Assembly: GCA_944386525.1 (NCBI GenBank)
Contig: CALXBL010000006.1
Location: forward strand, 1-43,513
Reading direction: 5' to 3'
Source of the DNA: an uncultured Ruminococcus sp.
GTDB lineage: Bacteria; Bacillota; Clostridia; Oscillospirales; Ruminococcaceae
DNA length: 43,513 nucleotides
The notes beneath the pieces were generated by a model. That model was given only the letters and a program-made list of their open reading frames with translations, searched no databases and was not told the DNA's origin. Each line of letters opens with the position of its first letter. Positions within the stretch are counted from its first letter, which is position 1. The position numbers and the translations under genes are program-made. This document shows, piece after piece, positions 24,926 through 33,687 of this stretch.

Positions 24926-25667
24926 AAGACATTAAACTCCTTTTTTCCTGCAATCTGCGGATCTCGTTTTTATAAGCCGTTCCGTACTTTGAAAAGCTTA
25001 TCTTGTAAATTTTAAGTGCAGCCAGCTGATCTGCAAGCCACATTGGCATTGAATCAGATATCTTTACTTCCATAAGACGTGCAGTCTCAGGTATGAGCAG
25101 CTCGCCATAGCTCTCCTTATCGAGTGCGACGTCGTAGCGTCTTGCTGTTATATTCTTATCAAAAGTAAGTCTGAAGCTATTATCGTCCTTGCCGAAATAT
25201 GCAGCACGTTCATAGCTTATATACTGCTTTGCAGTTACAGGATAGCGTGCAAGCAGAACGTCGAGTTCTCTCAAGACCTGCCGCTGAATATACTTCCCGT
25301 TGTCGGCAGGATATGTGCCATTGCGGATATACTCATCAGCCTCTTGCAGAGTCATGGTGACACGGCGCTTATTTACGATCCCACCTATCTTTTTCTTTAT
25401 CTCAAGAAAAACCCGATCCTCCGGACCTGTTGGGGACATATAGCTTCTCAGACGTATCTTCTCCTTGTAATATGGCTTTTCAATCGACTGACGGATAAGG
25501 TCATCATTCACTGTATCATAGTAGACGTTATATATGCCATAGGTCTTGCCATCTGTACAATAAGGGTCGGGATTCATATAATGCTCCAGCACCTCATTAA
25601 GCGCCTCATACTGCTCAGCTGAAAGCAGGAACTTTATCTCACGTCGTTCAAATGTTTGAATTGCCAT
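24918..25667 (-). CDS. VTC-domain protein (putative polyphosphate polymerase)
   Basis: VTC domains fold into a tunnel that in yeast Vtc4 makes polyphosphate from ATP. The 249-residue product keeps the charged residues that line the tunnel: E10 and K12 in FERREIKF, R72 and R74 in KIRLRSY, E89 and K91 in LEIKKK, K100-R102, R154, E200 and K202 in MEVKIS, and the SKY motif at 226-228. It has no signal peptide or membrane helix, so it acts in the cytoplasm. ATG at 25667 follows AGGAGGTGA. The activity of bacterial members is not proven, and another phosphate-polymer chemistry is possible. Confidence 0.85.
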   Translation of the reverse strand: MAIQTFERREIKFLLSAEQYEALNEVLEHYMNPDPYCTDGKTYGIYNVYYDTVNDDLIRQSIEKPYYKEKIRLRSYMSPTGPEDRVFLEIKKKIGGIVNKRRVTMTLQEADEYIRNGTYPADNGKYIQRQVLRELDVLLARYPVTAKQYISYERAAYFGKDDNSFRLTFDKNITARRYDVALDKESYGELLIPETARLMEVKISDSMPMWLADQLAALKIYKISFSKYGTAYKNEIRRLQEKRSLMSYV

Positions 25668-25730
25668 AAAGGTCACCTCCTCATACAAATACTTAACTGC
25701 GATTTTACGCATCTCTAACTTACATTTGTT

Positions 25731-25759
25731 ATTATATATGAGGTAACTTAAACCAACCT
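25731..25759 (-). promoter_or_regulatory. Candidate promoter of the VTC cassette
   Basis: TATAAT (25731-25736, minus strand) has a weak -35 (AGGTTG, 25754-25759) 17 bp upstream. A weak -35 may mean an activator is needed. Confidence 0.5.
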
Positions 25760-25829
25760 TAAATGTTTTAGTAAATTTGATAATCTCAGAAAATTATTTT
25801 CACATGCAGAAAAAAATGGAAAAAACAGC

Positions 25830-25858
25830 TTGATATTTCAAATGGTTTAATGTATAAT
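25830..25858 (+). promoter_or_regulatory. Sigma-A promoter of the YdbC-like gene
   Basis: TTGATA (25830-25835) and TATAAT (25853-25858), 17 bp apart; the start codon lies about 40 nt after the expected transcription start. Confidence 0.85.
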
Positions 25859-25905
25859 ATAAGAAACTGCATGGCAGTATTTTTAATAATGAGGAGAGAT
25901 TACAA

Positions 25906-26139
25906 ATGGCTGAACTCAAATACGAGATCACAGAGCACATCGGCGATCTGGCTGAGCTTGCAGGCGGCTGGACTAAGGAGCTTAACCTTGTAAGCTGGAA
26001 CGAGCGTGAGCCTAAGTACGACCTGCGTGACTGGAATGCCGACCACACAAGAATGAGAAAGGGTGTTACACTTTCTGCTGAGGAAGTTATGGCACTGAAG
26101 GATATTCTCAACGGTATTGACTTCGATTCATTCGACTAA
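25906..26139 (+). CDS. YdbC-like PC4-fold single-stranded DNA-binding protein
   Basis: The 77-residue product resembles the bacterial YdbC family, which folds like the eukaryotic coactivator PC4 and binds single-stranded DNA. Recognisable parts are FEITEHIG-like AELKYEITEHIGDL, GGWTKELNLVSWN, PKYDLRDWNADHTRM and GVTLSAEEV. SD GAGGAGAG lies 7-9 nt before the ATG. It stands alone on the plus strand with its own promoter and terminator, divergent from the VTC cassette. The cellular role of the family is not well defined. Confidence 0.88.
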   Translation: MAELKYEITEHIGDLAELAGGWTKELNLVSWNEREPKYDLRDWNADHTRMRKGVTLSAEEVMALKDILNGIDFDSFD

Positions 26140-26152
26140 TACCTGCACAAAC

Positions 26153-26198
26153 AAAACTGCGGAGACTTCTGTCTGATAGTCTCCGCAGTTTTTGTTTT
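26153..26198 (+). terminator. Bidirectional terminator after the YdbC-like gene
   Basis: AAACTGCGGAGACT and AGTCTCCGCAGTTT form a perfect 14 bp stem with a 10 nt loop; TTTTTGTTTT follows on the plus strand. On the minus strand GTTTTGTTTG follows, so it may also end the SGNH gene at 26204. Confidence 0.92.
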
Positions 26199-26203
26199 AT
26201 GAT

Positions 26204-27280
26204 TTATGAGTTTGAATCAGCATCGGATTCATCAGTGCTTTCTCCGGTGGACTCTTCCGTCACCGTCTCAGTAACAGATGAGGAAACTTCATTAACTTCA
26301 TCAAGTATGGCAGCCGGAACAGGCATTTCGTCAAAGATCGTATACAAATTCTCTATGATAGAATAGTACGCTGAATAGGAAAGATGTATGCCATCACCGC
26401 CATCATTTTCGCTTGCAAGTGCGCCCGAAGCCGAATCAATCAGAATGCTGTGTGCATCAAAATAACGGATATTCGCTGAACCAAACTCCTCAACCAGTGC
26501 CTGCAGCTTTTCATTGAACTTTACTATTGTGCTGTTTGCAGCAAAACTGGAGCTTGACGCAATAGGTGTTATACTTGCCACAATGATATTCGACTCCGGA
26601 CAAGCTGTCTGTACATCAGTGATTATCTGACGGTAATTCTCCACGTACTGATCCGATGTTACCATATTTACATCATTCATACCCATTGAAATGTAGATAT
26701 ATCCCGGCTGTGAAGCTGCAAGCACGTCCTTGTATGTGCCTGATGTACCCTCATATTCAAATGTGTAGTCATTTATGCTCCATGAGGCAAGATTCCCTGT
26801 TGCGAAATCGTATGGATTTGTTAGCACCTCATATGCACCGAATCCACTTGCAATTGAGTCACCAAGAATCGAAAGCTGCTCGGGATATATCTCATGGAGA
26901 ATAGCAGCATCTACTGAAACTGTAGTAGTCATATCAGCAAGAGCTTCCTTGCTGTATGGTCCGATGAAAACAGGAGCGGTAGTAGTTGTAACAGAAGTCT
27001 GGGACATATCTCCTGATACACCTGTTACAGTAGTTGTATTTGTACTGTCGATATCAGCATAGACGCTTGTCGTGGCAGCAGCAGTTGTTGTTGTGCCAGA
27101 TTTAGATGTATCGTCATCATTAAGCACAATCTCAGCTCCTGCTTTATCATTTTTCGGTTTTTCATCATTTTTAGCAAAACTCATGCTCACAATAAGCAGC
27201 ACCATACAGCCTAAGGATGCAAAAAGTGCTACAGAATTTCCATAATCCTTCATATCAGATAAATTCTCCTTTTTATTCAT
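26204..27280 (-). CDS. Membrane-anchored SGNH/GDSL hydrolase
   Basis: The 358-residue product has a short cytoplasmic start, a single membrane helix at about 15-35 with no cleavage site, a Thr-rich linker (about 58-105), and an SGNH hydrolase domain. The catalytic Ser is in ILGDSIASG (S142), the GxND block is GMND at 200-203, and the Asp-His pair is in DGIHLS near residue 308. It would act outside the cell as an esterase, perhaps removing acetyl groups from plant polysaccharide or cell wall. ATG at 27280 overlaps the fbp end by 8 nt; another ATG 27 nt later is possible. The C-terminus is a Ser/Glu/Thr-rich tail. Confidence 0.85.
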   Translation of the reverse strand: MNKKENLSDMKDYGNSVALFASLGCMVLLIVSMSFAKNDEKPKNDKAGAEIVLNDDDTSKSGTTTTAAATTSVYADIDSTNTTTVTGVSGDMSQTSVTTTTAPVFIGPYSKEALADMTTTVSVDAAILHEIYPEQLSILGDSIASGFGAYEVLTNPYDFATGNLASWSINDYTFEYEGTSGTYKDVLAASQPGYIYISMGMNDVNMVTSDQYVENYRQIITDVQTACPESNIIVASITPIASSSSFAANSTIVKFNEKLQALVEEFGSANIRYFDAHSILIDSASGALASENDGGDGIHLSYSAYYSIIENLYTIFDEMPVPAAILDEVNEVSSSVTETVTEESTGESTDESDADSNS

Positions 27281-29228
27281 CACGTTCCTGAATAATGCCT
27301 TCACGATAGGCAGATATCAGGGATTTCAATTCTTCAATACGCATCTTTATGCGTGCGCCCTCGTCGGTATCTCCTATAGAGATACGTCTTGCTGTGTGTT
27401 CAACAGCAACACGTCTGGATACAATGTCGGTACAGTCATTCACAGCTTTTTCCCGTGATACAAAAGGCTCGTGCGCTGTAAGCATAAGTCCGTATGAATT
27501 GTATATAAGGGTATATCCTGCAATACCGGTAACTCTGTGGTAGTGCTCTGAAAAGCCTCCGTCTATAACAAGCAACTTTCCGCCGCACTTAACAGGACTT
27601 TCGCCCTCGCTTTGATGCACAGGAACATGCCCATTTATTATATGCGAATTTTCACCGGTAAGACCAAATTCCGCCAGTATCTTTAAAGCTATATCGGTAT
27701 TATCCATAAATGAATAGTATGGATTTTTAGCTTCCTTGTGGATCTCCTCATCGGCTATAAAGTATCTTTCAAAATTGGACATCTTGCTCCTGCCGAAAAG
27801 CGGAGAATCGGGTCCGTTCCACAAGAACCACATTATACCCCTGCCGGTTTCCTTTTCTTTTTCCGAAAGGGAAATAAACGCTTTTCTGACACAGCTTTCC
27901 AGAGCATCGTAAAGAGCCTTACCCTTATATTTTTTACCGCATACCGTAACTTCCCGAAAACTGCCGTCCTCGTTCATAGGCACGCAGCCATGGTAAAGCA
28001 AATTGCCGTTATATACCTTATAAAGTCCGCCTTTTTTCAAAAGCAGCTGTATATGCCTCTGAAGCTTTTCGCAGTGAACAAAGGCAGACTGGAGTTTTTT
28101 CATAACTGATTTCTCATCATCTGTAAGCGTATATGGGTGATCTGGGTCTATTGTCGGGAAACTTGTATCGAGCAGCTCATACTCTCTGCCTTCAACGAAG
28201 ACCGTTCCTTTTTCAGTATTTATAGTATGCAGCAGTCGTCTGTCATCCATACCGAATTCGGGATGAGCTGCAATTATCTGACCGTCAAGCTTAAACTGTA
28301 TTATCGCCATAGCCTTGTGCATCTTCATGGCAAGACCTATTTCAGCGTTACGCTCCTTTGCCTTTCCTCTTATCCTGAACTGTGTACACGGATCGTCTCC
28401 GTAAACCTCCATAGCAAATCTTGCCAGCGGAAGCAGATTTATTCCATAGCCGTCCTCAAGTGTGTCGTAATTGCCGCAGAGAAGACTGTTTCTAACAACA
28501 GCCGCAATACAGCCGGTCTGACCAGCAGCTGCACCCATCCACAAAACATCGTGATTTCCCCATTGAATGTCGAGCGAATGATAACTGCACAGACGCTCCA
28601 TTATAAAATGTGCACCTGTTCCTCTGTCGTAGATATCCCCTAAAATGTGAAGATGATCAATTACAAGATGCTGTATAAGCCTTGAAAGGCGCACAATAAA
28701 GTTCTCCGCACAGCCTATCTCTATAATAGTATCCACTATGGAATCATAATATGCCTTTTTGTCAAGAACCTCAGGCTTTTCAGTTATAAGCTCCTCGATG
28801 ACGTAGGCATAATCCTCCGGCAGTGCACGCCTGAGCTTTTCACGCGTATACTTGGAAGAAAGCACCTTGCACACCTCTATCAGCCTATAGAGCGATACTC
28901 TGTACCAGTTCTCCATATCAGGTTCACTGTCACGTACAAGCTCTATCCTTTCCTTTGGATAATATATTAAAGACGCCAGCGCAACCTTTTCCCCCGTGCC
29001 GAGAGTATGCCCGAAAACGTCGTCTATCTTCTTTCTTACAGCGCCGGAGCCATTCCTCAGCACATGGGAAAATGCTTCGTATTCGCCATGAATATCAGAC
29101 AGAAAATGCTCTGTCCCCTTGGGAAGATTCAAAACAGACTGCAGATTTATAATCGCTGTGGTAGCACGTCCAATAGTGGGATAGGCCTCAGACAACTGCT
29201 CCAGATATCGTGATTTAGTATAGTTCAT
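27273..29228 (-). CDS. fbp: Class III fructose-1,6-bisphosphatase
   Basis: This Firmicutes-type enzyme hydrolyses fructose 1,6-bisphosphate in gluconeogenesis and belongs to the metallophosphatase fold. The 651 residues match the family. Metal-binding motifs are visible: LSDIHGEYEAF near residue 52, LGDIYDRG further on, WGNHDVLWMG and INGHVPVH. ATG at 29228 follows GGAGG by about 5 nt; the longer frame reaches toward the promoter. It has its own sigma-A promoter and is coupled to the SGNH gene behind it by an 8 nt overlap. Confidence 0.95.
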   Translation of the reverse strand: MNYTKSRYLEQLSEAYPTIGRATTAIINLQSVLNLPKGTEHFLSDIHGEYEAFSHVLRNGSGAVRKKIDDVFGHTLGTGEKVALASLIYYPKERIELVRDSEPDMENWYRVSLYRLIEVCKVLSSKYTREKLRRALPEDYAYVIEELITEKPEVLDKKAYYDSIVDTIIEIGCAENFIVRLSRLIQHLVIDHLHILGDIYDRGTGAHFIMERLCSYHSLDIQWGNHDVLWMGAAAGQTGCIAAVVRNSLLCGNYDTLEDGYGINLLPLARFAMEVYGDDPCTQFRIRGKAKERNAEIGLAMKMHKAMAIIQFKLDGQIIAAHPEFGMDDRRLLHTINTEKGTVFVEGREYELLDTSFPTIDPDHPYTLTDDEKSVMKKLQSAFVHCEKLQRHIQLLLKKGGLYKVYNGNLLYHGCVPMNEDGSFREVTVCGKKYKGKALYDALESCVRKAFISLSEKEKETGRGIMWFLWNGPDSPLFGRSKMSNFERYFIADEEIHKEAKNPYYSFMDNTDIALKILAEFGLTGENSHIINGHVPVHQSEGESPVKCGGKLLVIDGGFSEHYHRVTGIAGYTLIYNSYGLMLTAHEPFVSREKAVNDCTDIVSRRVAVEHTARRISIGDTDEGARIKMRIEELKSLISAYREGIIQERDE

Positions 29229-29266
29229 GGTTCCTCCTTCTTCTGCAGATTTACATTTCATTTTTT

Positions 29267-29295
29267 ATTATAACACATATCCACTTACATTGCAA
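29267..29295 (-). promoter_or_regulatory. Sigma-A promoter of fbp
   Basis: TTGCAA (29290-29295, minus strand) and TATAAT (29267-29272), spacer 17 bp. Confidence 0.8.
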
Positions 29296-29430
29296 GAAAA
29301 AAATCATTCCCTCTGCAAATGTACATTTTCGAAATAATTTTATTTTCTCGGAATTTAATAGTGTTCTTATAATACTATGACAGTGCATAGGATAGTAATG
29401 ATGAACTGTGATATAAAGGAGGCTTTTAAA

Positions 29431-30960
29431 ATGCAGTCAAGAAGCATCCGGAAAGATACAATTAAACTTACCATAATACAGTTTTCAATGGAGTGCATGG
29501 GGCTTTTGCTGAATCTGTGGATAACACATAAAGCTGGTTCTGCCGCAGTAGGCATGATAGCTTTAGTGGGAACGTTTTTCCAGTTTGCATCGGTGGCATC
29601 GGGTGGAGGCGGCTATATATGTGCGAGTCGTTTTGTCTCTGAGGAGCTGGGACAGGAAAACGGCGATCCCGAAGGCATATTAAAATATGGTGCAGGCTTC
29701 AGCCTTTTGCTCGGAATACCGGCTGCCGCATTGATATTTGGAGCAGCACCGTTCATAGGTGAGCACTTTTTCCAGAGCAGTGATATGACTGAACCTGTGC
29801 GTATACTTGCATTAATACTTCCAATAGGCGGAGCATCAGCCTGTTTCAAGGGTTGGTGCAATGCAGTTTGCCGAGTGAGCGTGGCAGCATTTTGTGATGT
29901 ACTGGAATTCCTGATAAGAATGGCAGTCTTAGGTATATATCTTACAAATGCAAGCTATGTGAGCGCCCACAGTATATGCATGGCAGTAGCAATAAGCATG
30001 GCCGCAGGAAATGTAGTCAGCCTAGTTTTTCTGCTATGGGATTTTTCCCGTCACCGGATAAAAAGCTCCCAGGCACCCACGAAGTCCTTTCATCAGTATC
30101 TGAGGTTTGCTGTTCCTGTATTCCTTGGTGGCTGTCTTACATCGGCATTGAGCACAGCAAACGACGCCCTTATTCCGTTTACTCTTCGTCAATACGGAAA
30201 TTCAACCGAATCCGCACTTTCGCAGTTTGGCATATTCGAGGCAATAGTAATACCAGTGCTGTTCTTTCCGTCAACAGTACTGTGTGTGCTTTCGGGGATA
30301 CTTCTTCCCGAGGCGGCTCGGGCAAAGGCAGGAGGCAAAAAAACACGCCTGCAATATCTTACAGGACGTGCGCTTTCGTTCACAATGATGTTTTCGGTTT
30401 TCATATCAGCCGTACTTCTTGTACTGGGCGGTGAAATTGCAGAACTTATGGGAGCTGAACCTCTTGCCGGCAGAATGATATGTTTTCTCGCACCCGTCGT
30501 GCCGTTCATATATCTTGAAATAGTTCTGGAGGCAATAATAAAAGGCAGCGGAAACCAGAAGTTCTCATCCATGAATTATCTCTTTGAGTATGCGGTCCGT
30601 ATATCAGCAGTTCTCGTGTTGATACCGCTTATAGGATTCTATGGTATAGTGGCGTCCTATTATGCAAGCAATATCGTTGGAAACTGTATGCGGCTCTGCA
30701 AGATATTCCAAATTACAGAAATGAATTTTGATATAAAAGGCTTGGTGCTGAGACCATTGTTTACAGCCGCATCAGCATTCTTTCTACCATTTACAGCTAT
30801 GAAACTAACAGGTATACATCCGGCGGACAGTATTGTAAGCGCAGTCATATACCTTATATCAGCAGTCCTTATATACCTTGGAACCGCCTCCCTCACAAGG
30901 TCATCAGACTACAATATCCGCAAAAGAAAAAGGAAGTGCACGGCTCAGGTCGTCAAGTGA
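29431..30960 (+). CDS. MATE/MOP-family flippase, SpoVB-like
   Basis: The 509-residue product has about 12-14 hydrophobic helices and the general pattern of the multidrug/oligosaccharidyl-lipid/polysaccharide exporters. The N-terminal SIRKDTIKLTIIQFSMECMG and later ASGGGGYICASRFVSEELGQ and FAVPVFLGGCLTSALSTAND resemble SpoVB-type members that act in cell wall precursor or polysaccharide flipping. ATG at 29431 follows GGAGG by 8 nt. Its last 57 bases overlap the convergent ybaK-like gene. Subfamily and substrate cannot be fixed by eye. Confidence 0.8.
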   Translation: MQSRSIRKDTIKLTIIQFSMECMGLLLNLWITHKAGSAAVGMIALVGTFFQFASVASGGGGYICASRFVSEELGQENGDPEGILKYGAGFSLLLGIPAAALIFGAAPFIGEHFFQSSDMTEPVRILALILPIGGASACFKGWCNAVCRVSVAAFCDVLEFLIRMAVLGIYLTNASYVSAHSICMAVAISMAAGNVVSLVFLLWDFSRHRIKSSQAPTKSFHQYLRFAVPVFLGGCLTSALSTANDALIPFTLRQYGNSTESALSQFGIFEAIVIPVLFFPSTVLCVLSGILLPEAARAKAGGKKTRLQYLTGRALSFTMMFSVFISAVLLVLGGEIAELMGAEPLAGRMICFLAPVVPFIYLEIVLEAIIKGSGNQKFSSMNYLFEYAVRISAVLVLIPLIGFYGIVASYYASNIVGNCMRLCKIFQITEMNFDIKGLVLRPLFTAASAFFLPFTAMKLTGIHPADSIVSAVIYLISAVLIYLGTASLTRSSDYNIRKRKRKCTAQVVK

Positions 30961-31389
30961 TGCTTCAAGCTGATGGCCAATCTTTCCTGCGCTGAAAAGT
31001 ATAGTGCTGAAATCCTGAGCAGAGCTGTGTATAGTTGTTACGAATTGTTTTTTCATTCCCACAGGAGAGCAGCCGCCGTGAACGTAACCAGTGATAGGAA
31101 GCAGATCCTTCGACTTCAGCATTGAAAGAGACTTTTCATTCACTGCAGCAGCAGCCTTTTTAAGGTCAAGGGTTTCCGCTACTGGTATCATAAATACATA
31201 GTGGGAACCGGATTTCGACTGAGTTACAAGAGTTTTGAACACCTGTTCCGGATTCTGCCCGAGAGCGACAGCAAGTTCAACGCCAGTGTTTTCGGCAGTT
31301 GCCGACTCCCAGCTCCTGTGAATGTAACTTACCTTAGCCCTATCAAGTATGCGCATAGCGTTAGTTTTATCGAATTTATCCTTAGCCAT
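30904..31389 (-). CDS. ybaK: YbaK/EbsC-family Cys-tRNA(Pro) deacylase
   Basis: YbaK hydrolyses cysteine mischarged on tRNA-Pro. The 161-residue product has the family sequence TNAMRILDRAKVSY near the N-terminus, the catalytic-region Lys in PEQVFKTLV (K52), and YVHGGCSPVGMKK in the second half, matching YbaK rather than ProX. ATG at 31389 follows CGGAGG by 5-6 nt; the longer frame includes the promoter. It converges with the flippase gene and overlaps its 3' end, so the two messages share antisense sequence. Confidence 0.9.
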   Translation of the reverse strand: MAKDKFDKTNAMRILDRAKVSYIHRSWESATAENTGVELAVALGQNPEQVFKTLVTQSKSGSHYVFMIPVAETLDLKKAAAAVNEKSLSMLKSKDLLPITGYVHGGCSPVGMKKQFVTTIHSSAQDFSTILFSAGKIGHQLEASLDDLSRALPFSFADIVV

Positions 31390-31423
31390 AGAATCCTCCG
31401 TATTTATAGTAATTGTAAAGCTT

Positions 31424-31452
31424 ATTATATCAGAATAGGCGAATAAAGTCAA
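31424..31452 (-). promoter_or_regulatory. Sigma-A promoter of the ybaK-like gene
   Basis: TTGACT (31447-31452, minus strand) and TATAAT (31424-31429), spacer 17 bp. Confidence 0.85.
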
Positions 31453-31594
31453 TCGCATTTCAGAATAAAGCCGGCGGCTTGCACAATTAATAATATTCTG
31501 CAACACACATGAAAGTCTGATTTCTGCTAAACGTGAGGGACTGACGATCCATTGAGAAATTTCTATACCCCAACATTTGCGATATCATCTATAA
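31453..31594. other. Intergenic stretch between ybaK and GH5
   Basis: About 140 bp beyond the ybaK promoter. It contains the palindrome GCCGGCGGC but I see no reading frame with a start and SD, no tRNA-like fold and no known element. Confidence 0.4.
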
Positions 31595-31640
31595 AAGTAT
31601 CCGGACACCTCGTCTGTACGAAAAGTGCCCGGATACTTCT
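31595..31640 (-). terminator. Terminator of GH5
   Basis: AAGTATCCGG (31595-31604) and CCGGATACTT (31629-31638) form a perfect 10 bp stem with a further partly paired interior. It lies 16 nt beyond the GH5 stop; the following T run is short. Confidence 0.7.
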
Positions 31641-31653
31641 ATTATATTATATT

Positions 31654-33462
31654 TTAGCCAATTACGTTTGATGTGCCTGTTATATCAAATGTAACTGTAA
31701 AGCTGTCGGTAGGCATTGTGTAATCAAGTGCTGCAAGATCAGTATTATAGATATTAATCAATTCAATGTACATATTGCCCTGAGCGTCTGCCATAACTAC
31801 AGGCTTTTCTATCGAGATTTCTGTGTCGTCATACTTGAGAACAACATTGCTTACGTGCATTGTGGGATAGTACAGGAAGTCCGTGCTGACAAACAGCATA
31901 TTGAGCTTTGAACTGTCCTGAGAGAAATCATAACCAGATACTGACACGCTATAAGTACCATCACCAGTGATAACAGCATCGGTAAATGTAGCTCCTGTGT
32001 CGATTATCTCGTCATTCTCGCCCCACTTAATAAGTGTGTTGAAGTGTTCTGTTGATGCGCCGTATGAAGCGTCGTTGTATGCGTTGCGGAATGTATACAC
32101 TTCTGTCTGAATGCCAATATAAGCGTGAACTTCGGAGGACTTTTCAACCGTAGTCTCTACAGCTGCATCTGCACCTGCCTGAGGATCCTTGTTTGCTACG
32201 GCCTCGATAATTGCAGAAATAATTTCCGGCTGAGTCTGCTCATATGTAGTACGGTCGAATACGCCAAAACCATATGTGGAATTTACACCATTGTCCCAGT
32301 AGATCGGGATAATACCAAGAGATGCTGCCTTGCCTGCCAGATAGCCGTTGTAATATACACGGTTGGAGAGGATCTCGCCTGCAAAGTTAGGGTCTGCTGT
32401 AGACTTGTCGATACAGCCGTACTCGCCGATGATAACCGGTATGCCCTTACTTACATAACTGTCATAGAGCTTCTGCATCTGGCCATCGAGATAATCCTCC
32501 TGACCCCAGTTGCCAAGACCTGTAGCAGAAGCACCTGCTGTGATGGCAGCCTGTCCTCTTGCGCCCCAAAGGTAGGTCTTGATATTCTCTTCGCCGCAGT
32601 AATCCCACGGATCGTAATAGTGAACAGACATCATAAGACGGTTTTCACCTGCTGTGCACTTTTCATCTGTAGGCATTACAAAGCCGTAGTCACCTACTGT
32701 GTAGTCGATATTTGTGTTCCAGCCTGTGATGAGCAGATAACGATGCTCATTCTTTGAGCCTGTAGCTCTTACTGTATCTATGAAGATCTGGTTGTACTTA
32801 TTGATATTTTCATAGTAATCTCTGTTGGGATCAGTGTATGTATTATCGAACTCCTCATTCATAGCTTCAAAGATAAGGTGTTCATCGTAATCCTTGAAGC
32901 GCTCAGCAATCTGCTTCCACAGAGCTTCATACTTTTCACAGATATACTCCTGATTGTCGCCATTACAGAGCAGCCAACCGCCATCGATAGTGTTGTAGCC
33001 GTCACCGTGCACATTTATGATTACATACAGCCCCTCTGTATAGCAGTACTGTACAACTTCTTCTACACGGTCGAGCCATGCTGTATCTACTGCATAGCCG
33101 TTGGCGTCATCAATCATGCTGAGGTATGATACAGGAACTCTGATAGTTTTGAATCCTGCGTCTGCAACAGCAGAGATAAGCTCCTGTGTGACAACAGGGT
33201 TGTCCCATGCTGTTTCACTTGGAACCTGATTTGAATTAGCCTCAAGCTGATTGCCAAGATTCCAGCCAGCGCCCATATCTTCAGCAATATCTGCTACAGG
33301 TACAGTAAAATCACCGTCATACTGTACTGCTGCTTCGTTTTCTGTGTTGGAAGCATCACTGCCATCAGTTGATGATGAAGTGTCATCATTGCTGCACGCT
33401 GCCATAGAAAGTGCCATTGCACCTGCTAAAGAGCACGTTAAAAACTTTTTCCAAAAACTCAT
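31654..33462 (-). CDS. Lipoprotein glycoside hydrolase family 5 endoglucanase
   Basis: The 602-residue product starts with a lipoprotein signal (LSMAAC, lipid Cys at 23) and a Ser/Asp/Thr linker to about residue 45. The GH5 barrel spans about 55-420, with GWNLGNQLEA near 66-75, acid/base E203 in FEAMNEE, the HYYDPW motif at 281-286 and nucleophile E347 in VIIGEYG, a pattern typical of subfamily 4. It should cut beta-1,4-glucans such as cellulose or xyloglucan outside the cell. Residues about 435-602 form a strand-rich module that I do not recognise and may bind carbohydrate. There is no dockerin. SD GGGAGG precedes the ATG. Confidence 0.92.
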   Translation of the reverse strand: MSFWKKFLTCSLAGAMALSMAACSNDDTSSSTDGSDASNTENEAAVQYDGDFTVPVADIAEDMGAGWNLGNQLEANSNQVPSETAWDNPVVTQELISAVADAGFKTIRVPVSYLSMIDDANGYAVDTAWLDRVEEVVQYCYTEGLYVIINVHGDGYNTIDGGWLLCNGDNQEYICEKYEALWKQIAERFKDYDEHLIFEAMNEEFDNTYTDPNRDYYENINKYNQIFIDTVRATGSKNEHRYLLITGWNTNIDYTVGDYGFVMPTDEKCTAGENRLMMSVHYYDPWDYCGEENIKTYLWGARGQAAITAGASATGLGNWGQEDYLDGQMQKLYDSYVSKGIPVIIGEYGCIDKSTADPNFAGEILSNRVYYNGYLAGKAASLGIIPIYWDNGVNSTYGFGVFDRTTYEQTQPEIISAIIEAVANKDPQAGADAAVETTVEKSSEVHAYIGIQTEVYTFRNAYNDASYGASTEHFNTLIKWGENDEIIDTGATFTDAVITGDGTYSVSVSGYDFSQDSSKLNMLFVSTDFLYYPTMHVSNVVLKYDDTEISIEKPVVMADAQGNMYIELINIYNTDLAALDYTMPTDSFTVTFDITGTSNVIG

Positions 33463-33484
33463 TTAATTCTACCTCCCAAAAATA

Positions 33485-33504
33485 TATGCGTACTTTTACG
33501 CATA
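33485..33504. promoter_or_regulatory. Perfect inverted repeat in the GH5 leader
   Basis: TATGCGTA (33485-33492) and TACGCATA (33497-33504) are 8 bp arms separated by CTTT. The repeat begins about 9 nt after the expected transcription start of GH5. It may be an operator or a 5' stabilising stem. Confidence 0.55.
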
Positions 33505-33519
33505 AATACATATGTTATA

Positions 33520-33547
33520 ATTATACCATAATTTTACGGACTGTCAA
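33520..33547 (-). promoter_or_regulatory. Sigma-A promoter of GH5
   Basis: TTGACA (33542-33547, minus strand) and TATAAT (33520-33525), spacer 16 bp. Upstream (33548-33620) are several GCGTTT/AAACGC motifs in both orientations and the inverted repeat TGTTGC-6-GCAACA, possible regulator sites. Confidence 0.85.
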
Positions 33548-33687
33548 GCGTTTTTTTCATGCAAATAAACGCATTTTTGTTGCATATCAGCAACAGGATA
33601 TCTGTTTTTGCGTTTATATTATACTATTATTACATAAACACATATGCAAGAAGACATGTTAAAAGAGTAATAATTTTAAAAAATCAC

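Noticed and set aside
31453..31594. Possible remnant gene or small RNA between ybaK and GH5
   Set aside because: No start, SD, promoter or stable fold could be supported.
32125..32757. 210-codon plus-strand frame inside GH5
   Set aside because: It is antisense to the conserved GH5 barrel and Cys-rich, as expected from complementing its codons.
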